From assembly GCA_028023455.1 (NCBI GenBank), contig JAQFVV010006245.1:6379276-6443275 (forward strand): 64,000 nucleotides of DNA, given 5' to 3'. The DNA comes from Epiperipatus broadwayi. Lineage: Eukaryota > Onychophora > Udeonychophora > Euonychophora > Peripatidae. Both the position numbers and the translations under genes were made by a program. The notes below the pieces were generated by a model. The model searched no databases. It was not told where the DNA came from and worked only from the letters and a program-made list of their open reading frames with translations. Positions 13,261 through 24,627 of the stretch are shown piece by piece. Each line of letters begins with the position of its first letter. Positions within the stretch are counted from its first letter, which is position 1.

Positions 13261-14159
13261 GGTAATACAGCATCAATTGATCCACGCCATAAGATGGCGC
13301 TGTTTCTACGCTAAAGCACATATGCTGTTTACAAGGCCGCTCATAGATCTTACGACCTGTAAACTGTTCAACTGCTAAGATGTTGAAGTGCACCCATTAC
13401 CCCAACATCTCCAGTATGTTGAACATTATTAGCGACGAGTATGCAAGACTCTCTATAGACATTACTCTTAACTATTGTACAGCATATGATGTGAAGGTTT
13501 CTGTATTTTGAATGTCGAAAACTATATTATAACGTTTTTTTGGCTTCGATGTATTTTTTTTTTTCGTTCGTAAAAATTGTAACGATTTTCCAAACGCCCC
13601 TGGTTTCATTGTCAGGGGTCAGAATTCAGTTAATGAGGAGTGTTAGTCACAATTCGGCAAAGTTCACGCAAGTCGCGCACTTTCCTAGACCTTTTCGAGA
13701 TCAAAACATTTCAATGGCAGACTACAGAAGCAGATGCGGTGGCCTTTCTTCAACAGAGAAATATTCTCCTCACCCAGAAGAACTGCCTTTGTGGTAGTTT
13801 AATGAAAGTAAAAAGCCAAAAAAAATAAAAAAAGTTACTTTAGAAAAAAGAAGACCGTAATCAAAAGCGAAAAAAAAAAGTTACTTTAAAAAAAAAAAAA
13901 GACCATAATCCAATTTTGTTAAACAACAAGTTTTACAAAAAAATAAAGAAAAAAAGGTTTTACAAAACGTATTAAAAAATATATTTAAAAATCAATTTAT
14001 TTATTTAAAAAAAAAAAAAAATACAGTCCAAAAAAAAAAAAAAACTCGATAACATTACAAAATAATAATAATCAAATCAGCCCGATAACGTTATATCTAT
14101 TCGTTTTTCACTAGCAACAGCACCATCTTATGGCGTGGATCAATCGATGCTGTATTACC
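13261..14159 (+). mobile_element. ISXO2/IS1595-like (Merlin-type) element, nonautonomous, with a transposase remnant
   Basis: Inverted ends of about 45 bp: GGTAATACAGCATCAATTGA at 13261 and its near-perfect reverse complement ending at 14159, both followed by the inner block AGATGGCGCTGTT. It is flanked by an 8-bp duplication, GAAATTTT (13253-13260) and GAAATTTC (14160-14167); 8-9 bp is the Merlin target size. At about 13709-13825 the plus strand encodes WQTTEADAVAFLQQRNI then LTQKNCLCGSLMKVKS, which resembles the N-terminal zinc-ribbon part of ISXO2-like transposases (E-A--FLQ--GIL, then C-CG--M). The rest of the transposase is absent, and the right half is A-rich with short repeats. Confidence 0.72.
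13700..13828 (+). pseudogene. N-terminal fragment of an ISXO2-like transposase
   Basis: A plus-strand frame with a helix-like stretch EADAVAFLQQRNILLTQ followed by NCLCGSLMKVKSQKK and a stop. In the family this position holds a helical segment and then a zinc ribbon (two C-x-C/C-x2-C pairs) before the DDE-type catalytic domain; only the first Cys pair is left here. It ends in the A-rich half of the element. Confidence 0.5.
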
Positions 14160-15974
14160 GAAATTTCTTATTAGTCATACTTTATCCTTAGTTTTTTAAT
14201 GTGAATTTTAAAGTAATTTTTCCTTGTTGCTTTGCTTTTATGCCGATTTCGAAAATTACAGAACCTATCCCCCATTTTTCAAGGTAAGTTATGTTTATTT
14301 TTGTGCGCATTTTTTTAGGAACCTATCTACCACATAAAATGAGACCCAGGTGTATAATAAATTAGAGAGCCAACAACATTCAAGTTAGTTTTAAAAAAAA
14401 AAAAAATTTAAAACTTTTAATAGTAAAATATTACTTTTTTTTTTGTTTGAAAACCATGAATATGAAAATTTACAAGTCAAAAGTATACTTGGTTTATTTA
14501 ATTACATTTTATTTCTATTGTCTGCTGCAGTGTTTTAATATTATTTATAATAATGGCAAAGGTTCAATCTATTATATATATATAAATAAATAAATACATA
14601 CACATTCACTTAAAAGCATATTGACAAACTACAATTAATTGGTTTTTTTTTTCTTTCATATCTAAGCTAATTCTTAAATTTAATAAGATCTTTAGATTCA
14701 TAATTTAATTATACTGTATCTTATATGAGAATCAATTTAAATTTTATATATATAATTATCTGCTTACACATAAACGTATATATATATATAATAATAGTTT
14801 AAATGAAAGAAAGTGGTCTAGAATTTTTACACCGGTGGACAAGGTGAGTGAAGTACCTATAAAATCTAAAATAATTACAAATATTTTTTCAGCACAATTA
14901 TTATATATATTTCTTGTGTTGCAATATTTACTGTTTCACAAGATGTTTCAAGAGGGATGTAATGATTGGTGTGTTGAAAATGCTGCAATGCTATCTTTCA
15001 TTATTACACATAAATTCTTTAGGGTATAATATTTGCCATTTTTACTTGGGGAAGTGCTATGGTTTCATTTTAAAAATAAATAGTGATGATTTGATGAAGT
15101 GCAAAGTAGAGATGAGTATTATCTATGGTATGGAAACATTTCTCAATTTCAATTTACCAAATAAACTAGAATAGATTAGCATGTTCTATATGTGAATGTA
15201 TTTGTGATTCACAGATGAAATTTGTATAGTCACCACAGAATTCATTTATAGTGTATTATCAAGTTGAAAAGGCCACACTTTTTTGCAAGTGGCTGCTGTT
15301 GTTCATGATATATATATATATATATTCATACAGTATAAAATTTAATTTGATTTTAAAGGAATATATAAGTAAAATATGAACTTAAAGATGCAAAAATTAG
15401 GATTAAAAGATATGAAAATGAATGTTGGGATAAATATGTAGCTATATACTTTAGATATTTCATAATACAATAAACATATATTTGTAATATAAAAAAAAGT
15501 TTTTTATGTATATTACAAAATTGATTAGAGAAAAATTATTATTTTAGCCCCCAAAAATAAAACATTGGAGAGACAAATAATAACAACAACAAAAAAAAAT
15601 TAAAAATAATATATAAATTAATATTTTTAAAACAATATGGTATTTAAATAAAATAAATGAGATGAGCTTTTAAGAAAAATTTGAAAAAAAAATTGGAACA
15701 ATGTTTTCTCAAATTATTAATAATATATAAGTGCTTGGATGTATTCCATTTTAAATTAGGGATTTTTTTTTTGAAAATGTGGCTTATTAATTTCATATCA
15801 AAGCCAATTCTGCTCCACAGAATTATTATTCAAGTAAAAAACAAATAAATAAATGATTAAATTTATATATACATAAATATAAACAATTCTAGAAAATTTT
15901 TAATATAGGATTAAATCTAAAGGAATATTGTTTAGTGCAATTTATACTTGAAGTTCTAATCATTTTTCTGAAAA

Positions 15975-16115
15975 ACTTTCAAAATTCATACACATTCTTT
16001 TTATAGCTTCTAACACTGGACACATAAGCTATTGTTTGAATATTCAAAATTCATAACACATTCTCTTTATAGCTTCAATACTGGACCCATAATCTATTGT
16101 TTGAATATGAGACTA
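15975..16115 (+). repeat. Tandem duplication of about 70 bp
   Basis: Two neighbouring copies of a unit containing TTTCAAAATTCATA, ATAGCTTC, ACTGGAC and CTATTGTTTGAATAT, with small differences. No coding content. Confidence 0.75.
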
Positions 16116-17837
16116 TAGAGTTAATTATTATTCATTCTTGCATATTTAATAATAAAATTATTTAATATTTCTTATATTCTAATTGAATATTTTGTTATAT
16201 TCAATCATATTATATCAATACTTAAAGTAAAATTATATAATACTAAAGTGTAATTGAATATTTTCAGGAAATAATATATATGTGTACTATTATGCAGATT
16301 TTCAATTGATTAAAGTATATGTAAAAAAAGCTAGAAATCACTCATATTGTTATTGTTGAGGCATAGATAAAATTAAAACTGCAATTGTTCTGGATAAAAA
16401 TAATGTAAAATTATTAATTAAATATTATAAGAATAATTAATAACACTTACTATGATAATTTTATCTGTTAATATTGTTTTAGTCATTCAATCATCTTCAA
16501 AAACAAACTTCTCTCTCTCTCTCTTTTTTTTTTTTGTTGGAAACAAGTAGATAACACAAATGTTTATGAAACAACTGGCTATAAAAAAATGATTACAATA
16601 GATATGAATAACTTTCAAATAACTTGGATAAGTATAAAAATTCTATTGTTTTTAATAATTATTACAACCATTTCTCTAGCCAGTATGTCTAAATAATATA
16701 TATAATTATGATTATTTTTTAAATAGCATTAGCTTGGCAGTTCTAACCCTTAATTTTGCTTCGATTATCTTTATAATTAATGTAATTAAAGCAATATAAC
16801 CATTACTAAAATGATTTTCTTTATTGAAGTTTATAATTTTCTTGCATGGAGAGAATGTTTTTAGTCCACCCCATTTTAAGATAGATTATTTCCATTAACT
16901 AGAATCTCATTAATTGTAATAGCCTGCATGCTTACATGTCAATACCAATATCTTAATACTTAATACAATCAAAAATAACTGTCAATTAGTCTTAAAAAAT
17001 AAACATACTCTGCACTAGTTTTTATTTTCAAAGATTTTTTTGCATTTTAGATTGAATAGTTTGTTTAATAATAGAAATTGAAGACCTAAGATTACTAATG
17101 ATGAATTAAATAGTATATCAGTTTTTAAGGCATCCAATACATTTTCTTTTTTTTAAAAATCAAGATTTAGCATTAAAATTCAAAAGTATTATTTTATTTT
17201 ACAGTGAATATACAGAAATTTCCTATTTATTTTTAAGAACATCTTAGTAAATAATTGAATTAATTTTATTTTCTTTTGCTATCTTTTTTCATCTTGCAAA
17301 ATATTATAAAATATAATTTTACATATAATTTTTTTTAACTTTCAAAACATCATGGCTGCCTGCTAAAATAATTACTTGAAAATTATATACAATAATATAT
17401 TATCATTTAATAATCTTTCTCCAATTATAATCTTATACTAAAATGGACAGTGGACAAGAATATTTTATATCAGATATAAGAATACCTTCATTTTCAACAA
17501 TTGGTTGAAAAAGCATAATGCATTAGGACTGTAATTACATTTTAACTTTTTTTAAAAATATTTCTAACTTCTGATTATTATTGAATTCTTGTTCACAAAA
17601 ACTCTTAGCTTAGAGAGTATATCTAATAATGCATGGTAATTTGAAATTAATCCAATTATTAAAAATTACATACAATCTCTTTCTATACAATCCTTCCAAA
17701 CACTTTTCTTCTTCCTTTCCTTTATTTCTGCTCTCTTCATATATAATATTGCAATTCAAATAATTCTTCTTACACTTTTTTTAGGAAAAAACTTTTCATT
17801 ATTACAGTCTTCTCCTATTTCTCCCTATTCTCCATAA

Positions 17838-18319
17838 GCAATAAGTTTAGTTATAGCTTTGTCATAAAATTTTATTATTTAGTTATTCCCCTTACCACTG
17901 GATAAACAATTTACATATATGCATAGTAATTCAATTTATTTGAAAAAATAGTAAAGTAACATAACTAGAAAAAGATTGCAATTCAAATAATTCTTTTTAC
18001 ATTTTTTTTTTAGCAAAAACTTTTTTAGTATTACAGTTTCGACTATACCTTGCAGTCTTCATCAGATCTTAGGAAAAATAGAAGAGAATAAGATCTGATG
18101 AAGACTGCAATGTACAGTCGAAACTGTAATAATAAAAAGTTTTTGCTAAAAAAAGTGTTAGAAGAATTATTTGAATTGCAATCTTTTTCTAGTTATGTTA
18201 CTTTACTATTTTTGCAAATAAATTGAATTATTATGCATATATATAAATTGTTTATCCAATGGTAAGGGGAATAACTAAACAATAAAATTTTATAACAAAG
18301 CTATAACTAAACTTATTGC
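17838..18319. repeat. Long palindrome (snapback element), arms of about 230 bp
   Basis: Left arm 17838-18071 and right arm 18089-18319 are close reverse complements, from GCAATAAGTTTAG at the outside to CAGATCTTA at the centre, with a 17-bp spacer. A third partial copy of the middle part lies just outside at 17748-17812. Transcribed as FCHO intron RNA, it would fold into a long hairpin. The inner ends contain a CTGATGA...GAAAC motif on both strands. Confidence 0.88.
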
Positions 18320-18696
18320 CATTAATAGATTCTATTTATAATTCATTTTAGTATCACAATTTTAGTTACGCCATAAAAATGTACATTTAAGTAAAATGAA
18401 TTACTATGAACATTTCCATTGTAAATTATCATCTTACAATGATATATATATATAGTGTAAGAGTCCAAATGTCTATACAATTATATTTTTTATTATTTCA
18501 GGATTCCTTTCAACTTCTGCCCCCAAATCTAACTACTAAAACTGTATTGAGGCAAAAGTAAATATAGCTAGCATTTTAACAAATACAATGCTTGTATCTA
18601 TTTAAATATAATTTTTCTTATTGAATACAAAAAAAAGAAAATGTAAAAGAATGGGAATTAAAATGTAAACATAAATAAAAATGAATCATTCCTCAT

Positions 18697-18842
18697 ATTA
18701 AATCAACAACTAACATTAAAAAAATTATAAATTTACTTTTACAAATTAAAAAGAGAAATCTACAGACTATTAAATCAACAACTAACATTAAAAAAATTAT
18801 AAATTTACTTTTACAAATTAAAAAGGGAAATATACAGACTAA
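18697..18842 (+). repeat. Tandem duplication, two 72-bp units
   Basis: The unit beginning TTAAATCAACAACTAACATT is repeated head to tail with only a few differences (for example AGAGAAATC versus AGGGAAATA), so the duplication is recent. Confidence 0.9.
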
Positions 18843-19625
18843 TTAAATTTATTAACTACAAATCAGAAAAATAAAAATAAATGTTTATGTGAATCATTCC
18901 CCAGTAATATTGATAAAAATAGAGAAATCATATCATAAACAATATATTAAGTCCCCTGCCCAAAAGGTGGATCCAGGCAACATAGTCCAGAAAAAGGTAA
19001 ACTATTTGAAGATTATAGTGTAAAATTAAAAAAATATTTACATATAATATTATTAATAAATAAAGATGATTTAAGCAACAATAATAAACAAAATAATATT
19101 AATATGTAATGAAATGAATAATGGTTCTGAGTAGTTAAATAGATATGATAGAAATAAAAAATAAGCTTATTATGAATACAAGTTGTGAAAAAATATGTAA
19201 ATGAAATGAATAATCATAAAATGATGTGTTAATTAGTAAGTAATAAAAGCTTGTTTTAATAAGCTACCATTTAACAGTTTACCATTTCCAAAATTACTTG
19301 TTTAAAATTGAGTTAGGTGTAGCAAACTGAATTAGTATAGCATGGCCGACACAAAGTGCAAAAACAAACAAAAAAGAAAAAATTACAACTGTTCAAATAT
19401 CAGCAAGTAAAACATTTCTTGTTTAATATTATATGCAAATACTTAGCATGCATTCTCAAGAGGAAAAAAAAATCAGTCTTATATATAGCTTGCAATCAGC
19501 ATTTTAAAGTGAAATGCATCTGTTGTATTACTATTAATAATTTGATAAGTTAAAATATTAAAAATCAAATGACATAAAAACACACATATATGTATACACA
19601 TATGAGAAATTTAGAAATATATATC

Positions 19626-19760
19626 ATTTCTTTATTTAATTATTAACATTTTGATATACTAATTGGTCATTATTATTTCTTTTTTAAAAAATGTTCTTTA
19701 TTTAATTATTAACATTTTGATATACTAATTGGTCATTATTATTTCTTTTTAAAAAAAATG
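19626..19760 (+). repeat. Tandem duplication, two 67-bp units
   Basis: The unit TTCTTTATTTAATTATTAAC and what follows, through ATTTCTTTTTTAAAAAATG, occurs twice with almost no change. Confidence 0.92.
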
Positions 19761-20044
19761 TTATTAGAATTGAAGATAAGCAACTAAAATCTTGCTGAGA
19801 AAGACAACATAATAGAATAAAAATTCAGATTGTAAATCTGTGCAATTTTTCTAACAATATTACTTATGTAATAAACTTCACAAAGAATAAAAACAACTCA
19901 ACAACAGCAAAAATTGTCCAATATTTTGGGTTGTTGTTATTTTGATAAGTTTAATGAATTACTTGGTGAAAATCTGAACAGATATAAATATAATTTTAAA
20001 AATATAATCAAAAGGTTGAAACTGTGTCTTGGCCTGGAACGTAC

Positions 20045-20230
20045 CACGGGAAGAGAAAACTAAATCCAGTAGGGAAGCACCTTTACGCTTTGATCGTCCA
20101 ACTTTTCGTTTGTGTTCTTGAAGATTATTACCTTCTTTTTTTTGTTTTTCTCCAACTGCACTTTTTTCAGGATGTTCAGGAGAAGCAGGTGGTAATATTG
20201 ATAAATCTGCATTTTCAAACTCAATGGGAC
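20045..20230 (-). CDS. FCHO: FCHO1/2 orthologue, linker exon with a basic NLS-like stretch
   Basis: Exon of 186 bp, phase 1 at both ends. The acceptor is GATTCTTTAG before GTCCC; the donor is CCGTG followed by GTACGT. The carried-over G makes Gly, so the junction reads RPG-PIEFENADLS, matching FCHO2 RPG-LIEFEECD. It continues through an acidic and Pro-containing part (ILPPASPEHPEKS) and a strongly basic part (KRKVGRSKRKGASLLDLVF), and ends FSSRG. Human FCHO2 also has a basic run (KPRKRKTFALPG) at about this distance from RPG, so this is the disordered linker that activates AP2 in the vertebrate proteins. A longer open frame runs beyond both splice sites by chance (MHLLICQYM... upstream), but its ends are low-complexity intron. 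The exon is intact. Confidence 0.88.
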
Positions 20231-21959
20231 CTAAAGAATCAAAGTAATAAATTACAATAAAAAAGCAGGTAACTAAAAACAAAACAAAACAAAAGAACAA
20301 CATATATTGGCATATGAGTAAATGCATATGTCACTTTATATATATACACAAACACTCTCATACACACACAAATATCATTAGTAAATAATTGCAAAAGTTT
20401 TGCATTCTATTGAAAAAAATAAAAATTAAATGTTTTAAAAATGAATTTATTATTTGGTTTCAATTTTATTGACAATTTGGTTAAAGAATTTATTTCAATA
20501 TATGAAAAAAAATCAGTACGATTACAAAAGAAATTAAATGGGCTTATAACATGTTACTTTTATATATTAATATTTAGTAACACAGGTAAACTTGATTACA
20601 TTGAATATAATAGATTAGTATGTATTTTAAGTTCAATGGCTTGTTTTAACAAACAAAACGTAATAATGTCTAAAAAGTATATTATCAAAGAAAAGCATAC
20701 AAACATAAGTTTTGGTGGAGGGTAGGAGCGCTCAAAGATATTAATAAAGAAATGCTTCCTGCTTATGCTAAAAAATGTTAGTTACATGAAGCCACTCAGT
20801 AATTTTTATCTGATAGTGAAAAAATGGGGGGGGGGGGGTAAACAAGACTTTTATGTTGCTGATTTTGATGAATTAGTAAAATGTTAAGACAAACATATAA
20901 ATGATACCAGCGTTTATGTTGCTTTATATTTGAAATGCATTTGTAATTCATTTTATTGATTTGTTCTTGAAATTTCATTATCATCAATTCAAGCAAGGCA
21001 TTAATGATAATTTGAATATAAAGTTTTTGGACATTGAACATTTTTTACAAAAACAATGTATCAGAAAATATGATAAATGAGATAAATATTGTAACTTATT
21101 TTTGTTTATAAATAATATTTCATTTTAGACATTAATACAGTATTTGTTTGAATGTGATAGTATCAAATTTCAGTATTGTCAAAATCATCAACAAGAATGT
21201 AAAATTCTGATATTCTGTAAAATACAAATTGTGTAAATAAAATTCTGTTTCTAAGGAAAATTATAAAAAAAAAAGTTTAAGTAAGATTATAATATATTTC
21301 ACAAAAACGGTGATAAATATATATCTCAATTTATAGTGATTTTCAAATATGCAGTGTACTGTACAGAAATACAGTACTTATAAATACCTCACTATTGTGG
21401 TTTGATTATTTCTATTCACTTAAATTTTTTTTTTAAAATTTTACGGGCATGTAAACCAGATAGTTGATATAAATTTCAGGAGTCATTCTGAATGTAACAA
21501 ATTTAAAATGGAAAAATCATTATAATTTTTTTTTATGTCATCATTAACGTGTGTATTCAATGAATATATAAATTGAGATTGATATAATTATTTATGAATT
21601 ACTCAAAATCTCTAACATTTTATTTATCTCGTAATTTATGTGGCTATTCACATGAGTTCTGGGAAAAGATGCTTGGCCATGGCCTTTTGTAATTTTTTCC
21701 ACCTTCCAAAATTTGTAGGGAAGTACGGCGACGGTCTTACAATTATTAGTATCTAATACTATGTTGGGTAGGGGGTAAGAGCTTAAATTCGAATGCATAT
21801 TACAACAATTATGGCCACTTGAATGCCTTACATCCTCATATCATATGATAGCGTACTGTTAAGTGTGCGTATTTGCATAGTGTCATGAGGCACATTAGCG
21901 GTCCGTAATATTGGTGTGCAACACCATTTATGCCTGCAGTGGCTAATATGAACAGTACT

Positions 21960-22073
21960 GTTCTATAGGCCGTAAGTTTCTCTGCAAAAACACAGAAATA
22001 TTGGGCCATATAAATGACATATTTGTGTTTTTAGCAAAGAAACAATGCCACCAGACAGCTGGCCTGGCAAACC
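21960..22073 (-). mobile_element. Solitary terminus resembling the two Merlin-like elements
   Basis: On the minus strand the end reads GGTTTGCCAGGCCAGCTGTC, then TGGTGGCATTGTTTCTTTGC. It has the same layout as the other two termini: GGT at the edge and T/A-GGTGGCRCTGTTTCT about 25-30 bp in. The inner 21973-22046 region is itself a hairpin (TTTCTCTGC-AAAAACACAGAAATA against TATTTGTGTTTTTAGCAAAGAAA). No partner end was found to the left, so it is truncated or its start has decayed. Confidence 0.5.
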
Positions 22074-23980
22074 GATTAGTATCGGTATTTCTTTGTTAAA
22101 ATCATACAAAATAATATAAAATATCTAAGATATTTTTGCCACTGCTATTCATTCTTAAAAAAATTTGCTATAACTGAGTATTATCCATACTCAGTTGTAG
22201 CAAGCTAAATAAGAATAATAAGCAGTTGAAGTTGCTTTCAAATATTAAAACTTCATCAGTATTTGTGCATACATTATAAACTTTTTTCTTTTAACAAAAA
22301 AAAAAACAACAACAACAACAATATGGCAAATAATTTCTCTCTTTCTTGTTCCTTTTTTCTTAACATGCATATGAATATATATTAACCAAATAAACACATA
22401 CATTTCAATACATAGACGCCATACATATATAAATGATTATAATATACATAATGCTATGCTGGAAGTGAATATAACAAATATCACGATAATCTAACATTTA
22501 TAATTTTCATGTTAGATAAGTGTCAACAAATTTAAATACTAGATTGTCCTGATATTTGACATATATAAATAGAGACATATATACAAAAGTACAAATACAT
22601 ATATTAGAAAAAGATATATAAAAAAATTGTAAAAGACAAAAAAAGGAAAAAGAAAAAATTGTCACCTAATTTGTGAAATCTCGTTTTCCAGCTTACTGTA
22701 AGAATTATAAAAAAGAAAAAGAGAAAGAGAAAAAGACAAAGAAAAATGAAGAGAAGATCAGCATTTATTGTGATTTTTTTTGTTTTGTTTTTGGAATGAA
22801 ATATTTTGAGAAAAAAAAAGAAGCAAAATTAATAAAAATAATATAATTTAAATTTTATAAGCAATAAATATAAATAATTATAAGATTATTTAAATGTATT
22901 TAAAGTTAAAATTAAAGAAATAAAAAAAAAAAGAGAGAAAAAAAAAGTATTTCTGAAAAATATTTTCAATTTCTTTTTCTTTCATACTTTTACTAAAATT
23001 TAATCCAATTATCTGTATAAACTAGATAGACTTTAGGATTCCAGATTTATTTTTAGATCATAAATAATAGTAAATATTTTTTTAAAAAAAAAATCATGAT
23101 TAACCTACAGATATAATATAGATTTAAATAATATAAAATATAACACTAACATTTATGTGTACACAAACTAAAATTTATATTTCAATTTATTGCATTTTCA
23201 ATTTTATATAAAATATATGCTATTATGAATAATAAATTTAATACTATTGTTCAATAATTTACATTTATAAAACAATGACAAAAATATTTTATACTTTGTT
23301 TTTAGTTAAATGAATTATAAAGCAATTTATAACAATTTAAATACTCAAAATAATATTTAAAATATCTAGAAACTATAATAATTTGTATCATGAAATAAAA
23401 ACAATCACAAACAACTATTAATAATGACTAAAGCATAACTAAAATAGAATGCATTTTTATTTTGTAAATATTAATACTAAAAATATATGAGATAAAGCAT
23501 TAGTGATGTTAAAAAACTAGCAATTGCATTGCTAAAATCAATGGTAATTTTTTCTAGAATGATTTTTGACATTCAACAAAGATTCAGTATTGACAAATTT
23601 AAATAGCAAAATAAATTTATGAAGTTAATATAAATGGTATTATATGTTATTTGCTCAACATTTATAACAATAAAAATATTCATAAAATCAATAAAATTTA
23701 ATAGCTTTTACATAAATCTAATTAAATCCTTTGCAATATGAAGTTTAGTGTGAGAAAGTAATCCCTATACACAAATAAAAGATAATCTAAATAATAACTT
23801 ATATTTTCAATTAAAATACATTTTTTCACTTACATAAATTTGCCAAATATTTCCCATGCTTTTAATATTGTGTTTACACAGTTTAAGATATAAAATATTA
23901 AATTACATTTTACAAATTATAACAACTATAATAAAAGGAAAATGAGTCAAATTAATATTTTTTTTAGATATTTAAATACA

Positions 23981-24627
23981 ATTATAGGGGATTTGAACAT
24001 AGGCTTTCAAGCTCCCTTCAACTATCCACTCTATCTCATACAACTGATATACATGATCACACATACATGAAAATGATAAATTATCTCCAATATATGTATT
24101 TTATGCAGAACCAGCACTCATCAGTTGTTCCAGATCATTATCTCCCACATATATATATATAATCAGTGCTTGGTTTATATTAAGATAGCAAATCTTCAAA
24201 TTTTAACAGACAGACTTCACTCTACTCCACCTTCCAATTCTACAGCCATCCATAGTATTAAAAATCTAATAATGGAATGCCAAAATCCCTTAAAGTCAAC
24301 ATGGGTATGACAATAATATTGGCATCAACAAGGGATTTAGGCATTTCATCATCAGATTTTCAATAATATGGATGGCTGAAGAATTAATTAGAGAGTGGAG
24401 TAGAATGAAGTCTGTCCATTAAAGTTTGAAGATTTGCTATTTTAATATAAACTGAGCTCCGATTATATATGTGAAAAATTATGATCTGGACCAACAGATA
24501 AGTGCTAGTTCAGCTTGAAATACATATATTGGAGATCATTTATCTTTTTCACATGTATATTGGCTGTATGAGATAGAGTGGATAGCTGAAGGAAACTTGA
24601 AAGTCTGTGTTCAAATTCCCAATAATT
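23981..24627. repeat. Palindromic element with tRNA-like promoter boxes at both outer ends
   Basis: Two arms of about 300 bp, 23981-24293 and 24334-24627, are reverse complements with scattered changes, around a 40-bp centre. At the outer edge of each arm is a tRNA-like pair: GAGATAGAGTGGATAGCTGAAGG resembles an A box, and GTGTTCAAATTCCC, about 20 bp further out, resembles a B box (GGTTCRANNCC). In a SINE the tRNA part heads the element; here it sits at the tail of each arm, so this may be two SINE-like copies joined tail-outwards or a DNA element. Related single copies lie at 2633-2740 and 55010-55200. Confidence 0.75.

Larger units (their letters stand above)
12560..14349. mobile_element. 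Outer TIR element that carries the nested ISXO2/Merlin-like element
   Basis: The left end reads CTGGGTCTCGTTTTATGCGG (12560-12579); the right end (14330-14349) is its reverse complement with two differences. Neither flank shows a clear target duplication. CpG is commoner than in the surrounding intron. Apart from the nested element the interior has poly-T and no open frame, so the superfamily is unknown. Confidence 0.6.
5349..20044 (-). other. FCHO intron, about 14.7 kb
   Basis: Bounded by GTACGT at 20039-20044 and TTGTTCTAG ending at 5349. Phase 1. It holds the Penelope-like element with its piggyBac-like insertion, the nested TIR elements at 12.6-14.35 kb, the palindrome at 17.8-18.3 kb and tandem duplications at 16.0, 18.7 and 19.6 kb. 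I see nothing but AT-rich, low-complexity DNA at 5.4-8.9, 11.95-12.55, 14.35-15.95 and 16.1-17.7 kb. Confidence 0.75.

Noticed and set aside
13154-13393. Two overlapping frames on opposite strands near 13.2-13.4 kb
   Set aside because: They cross the boundary of the Merlin-like element and read through its terminus; neither matches a protein.
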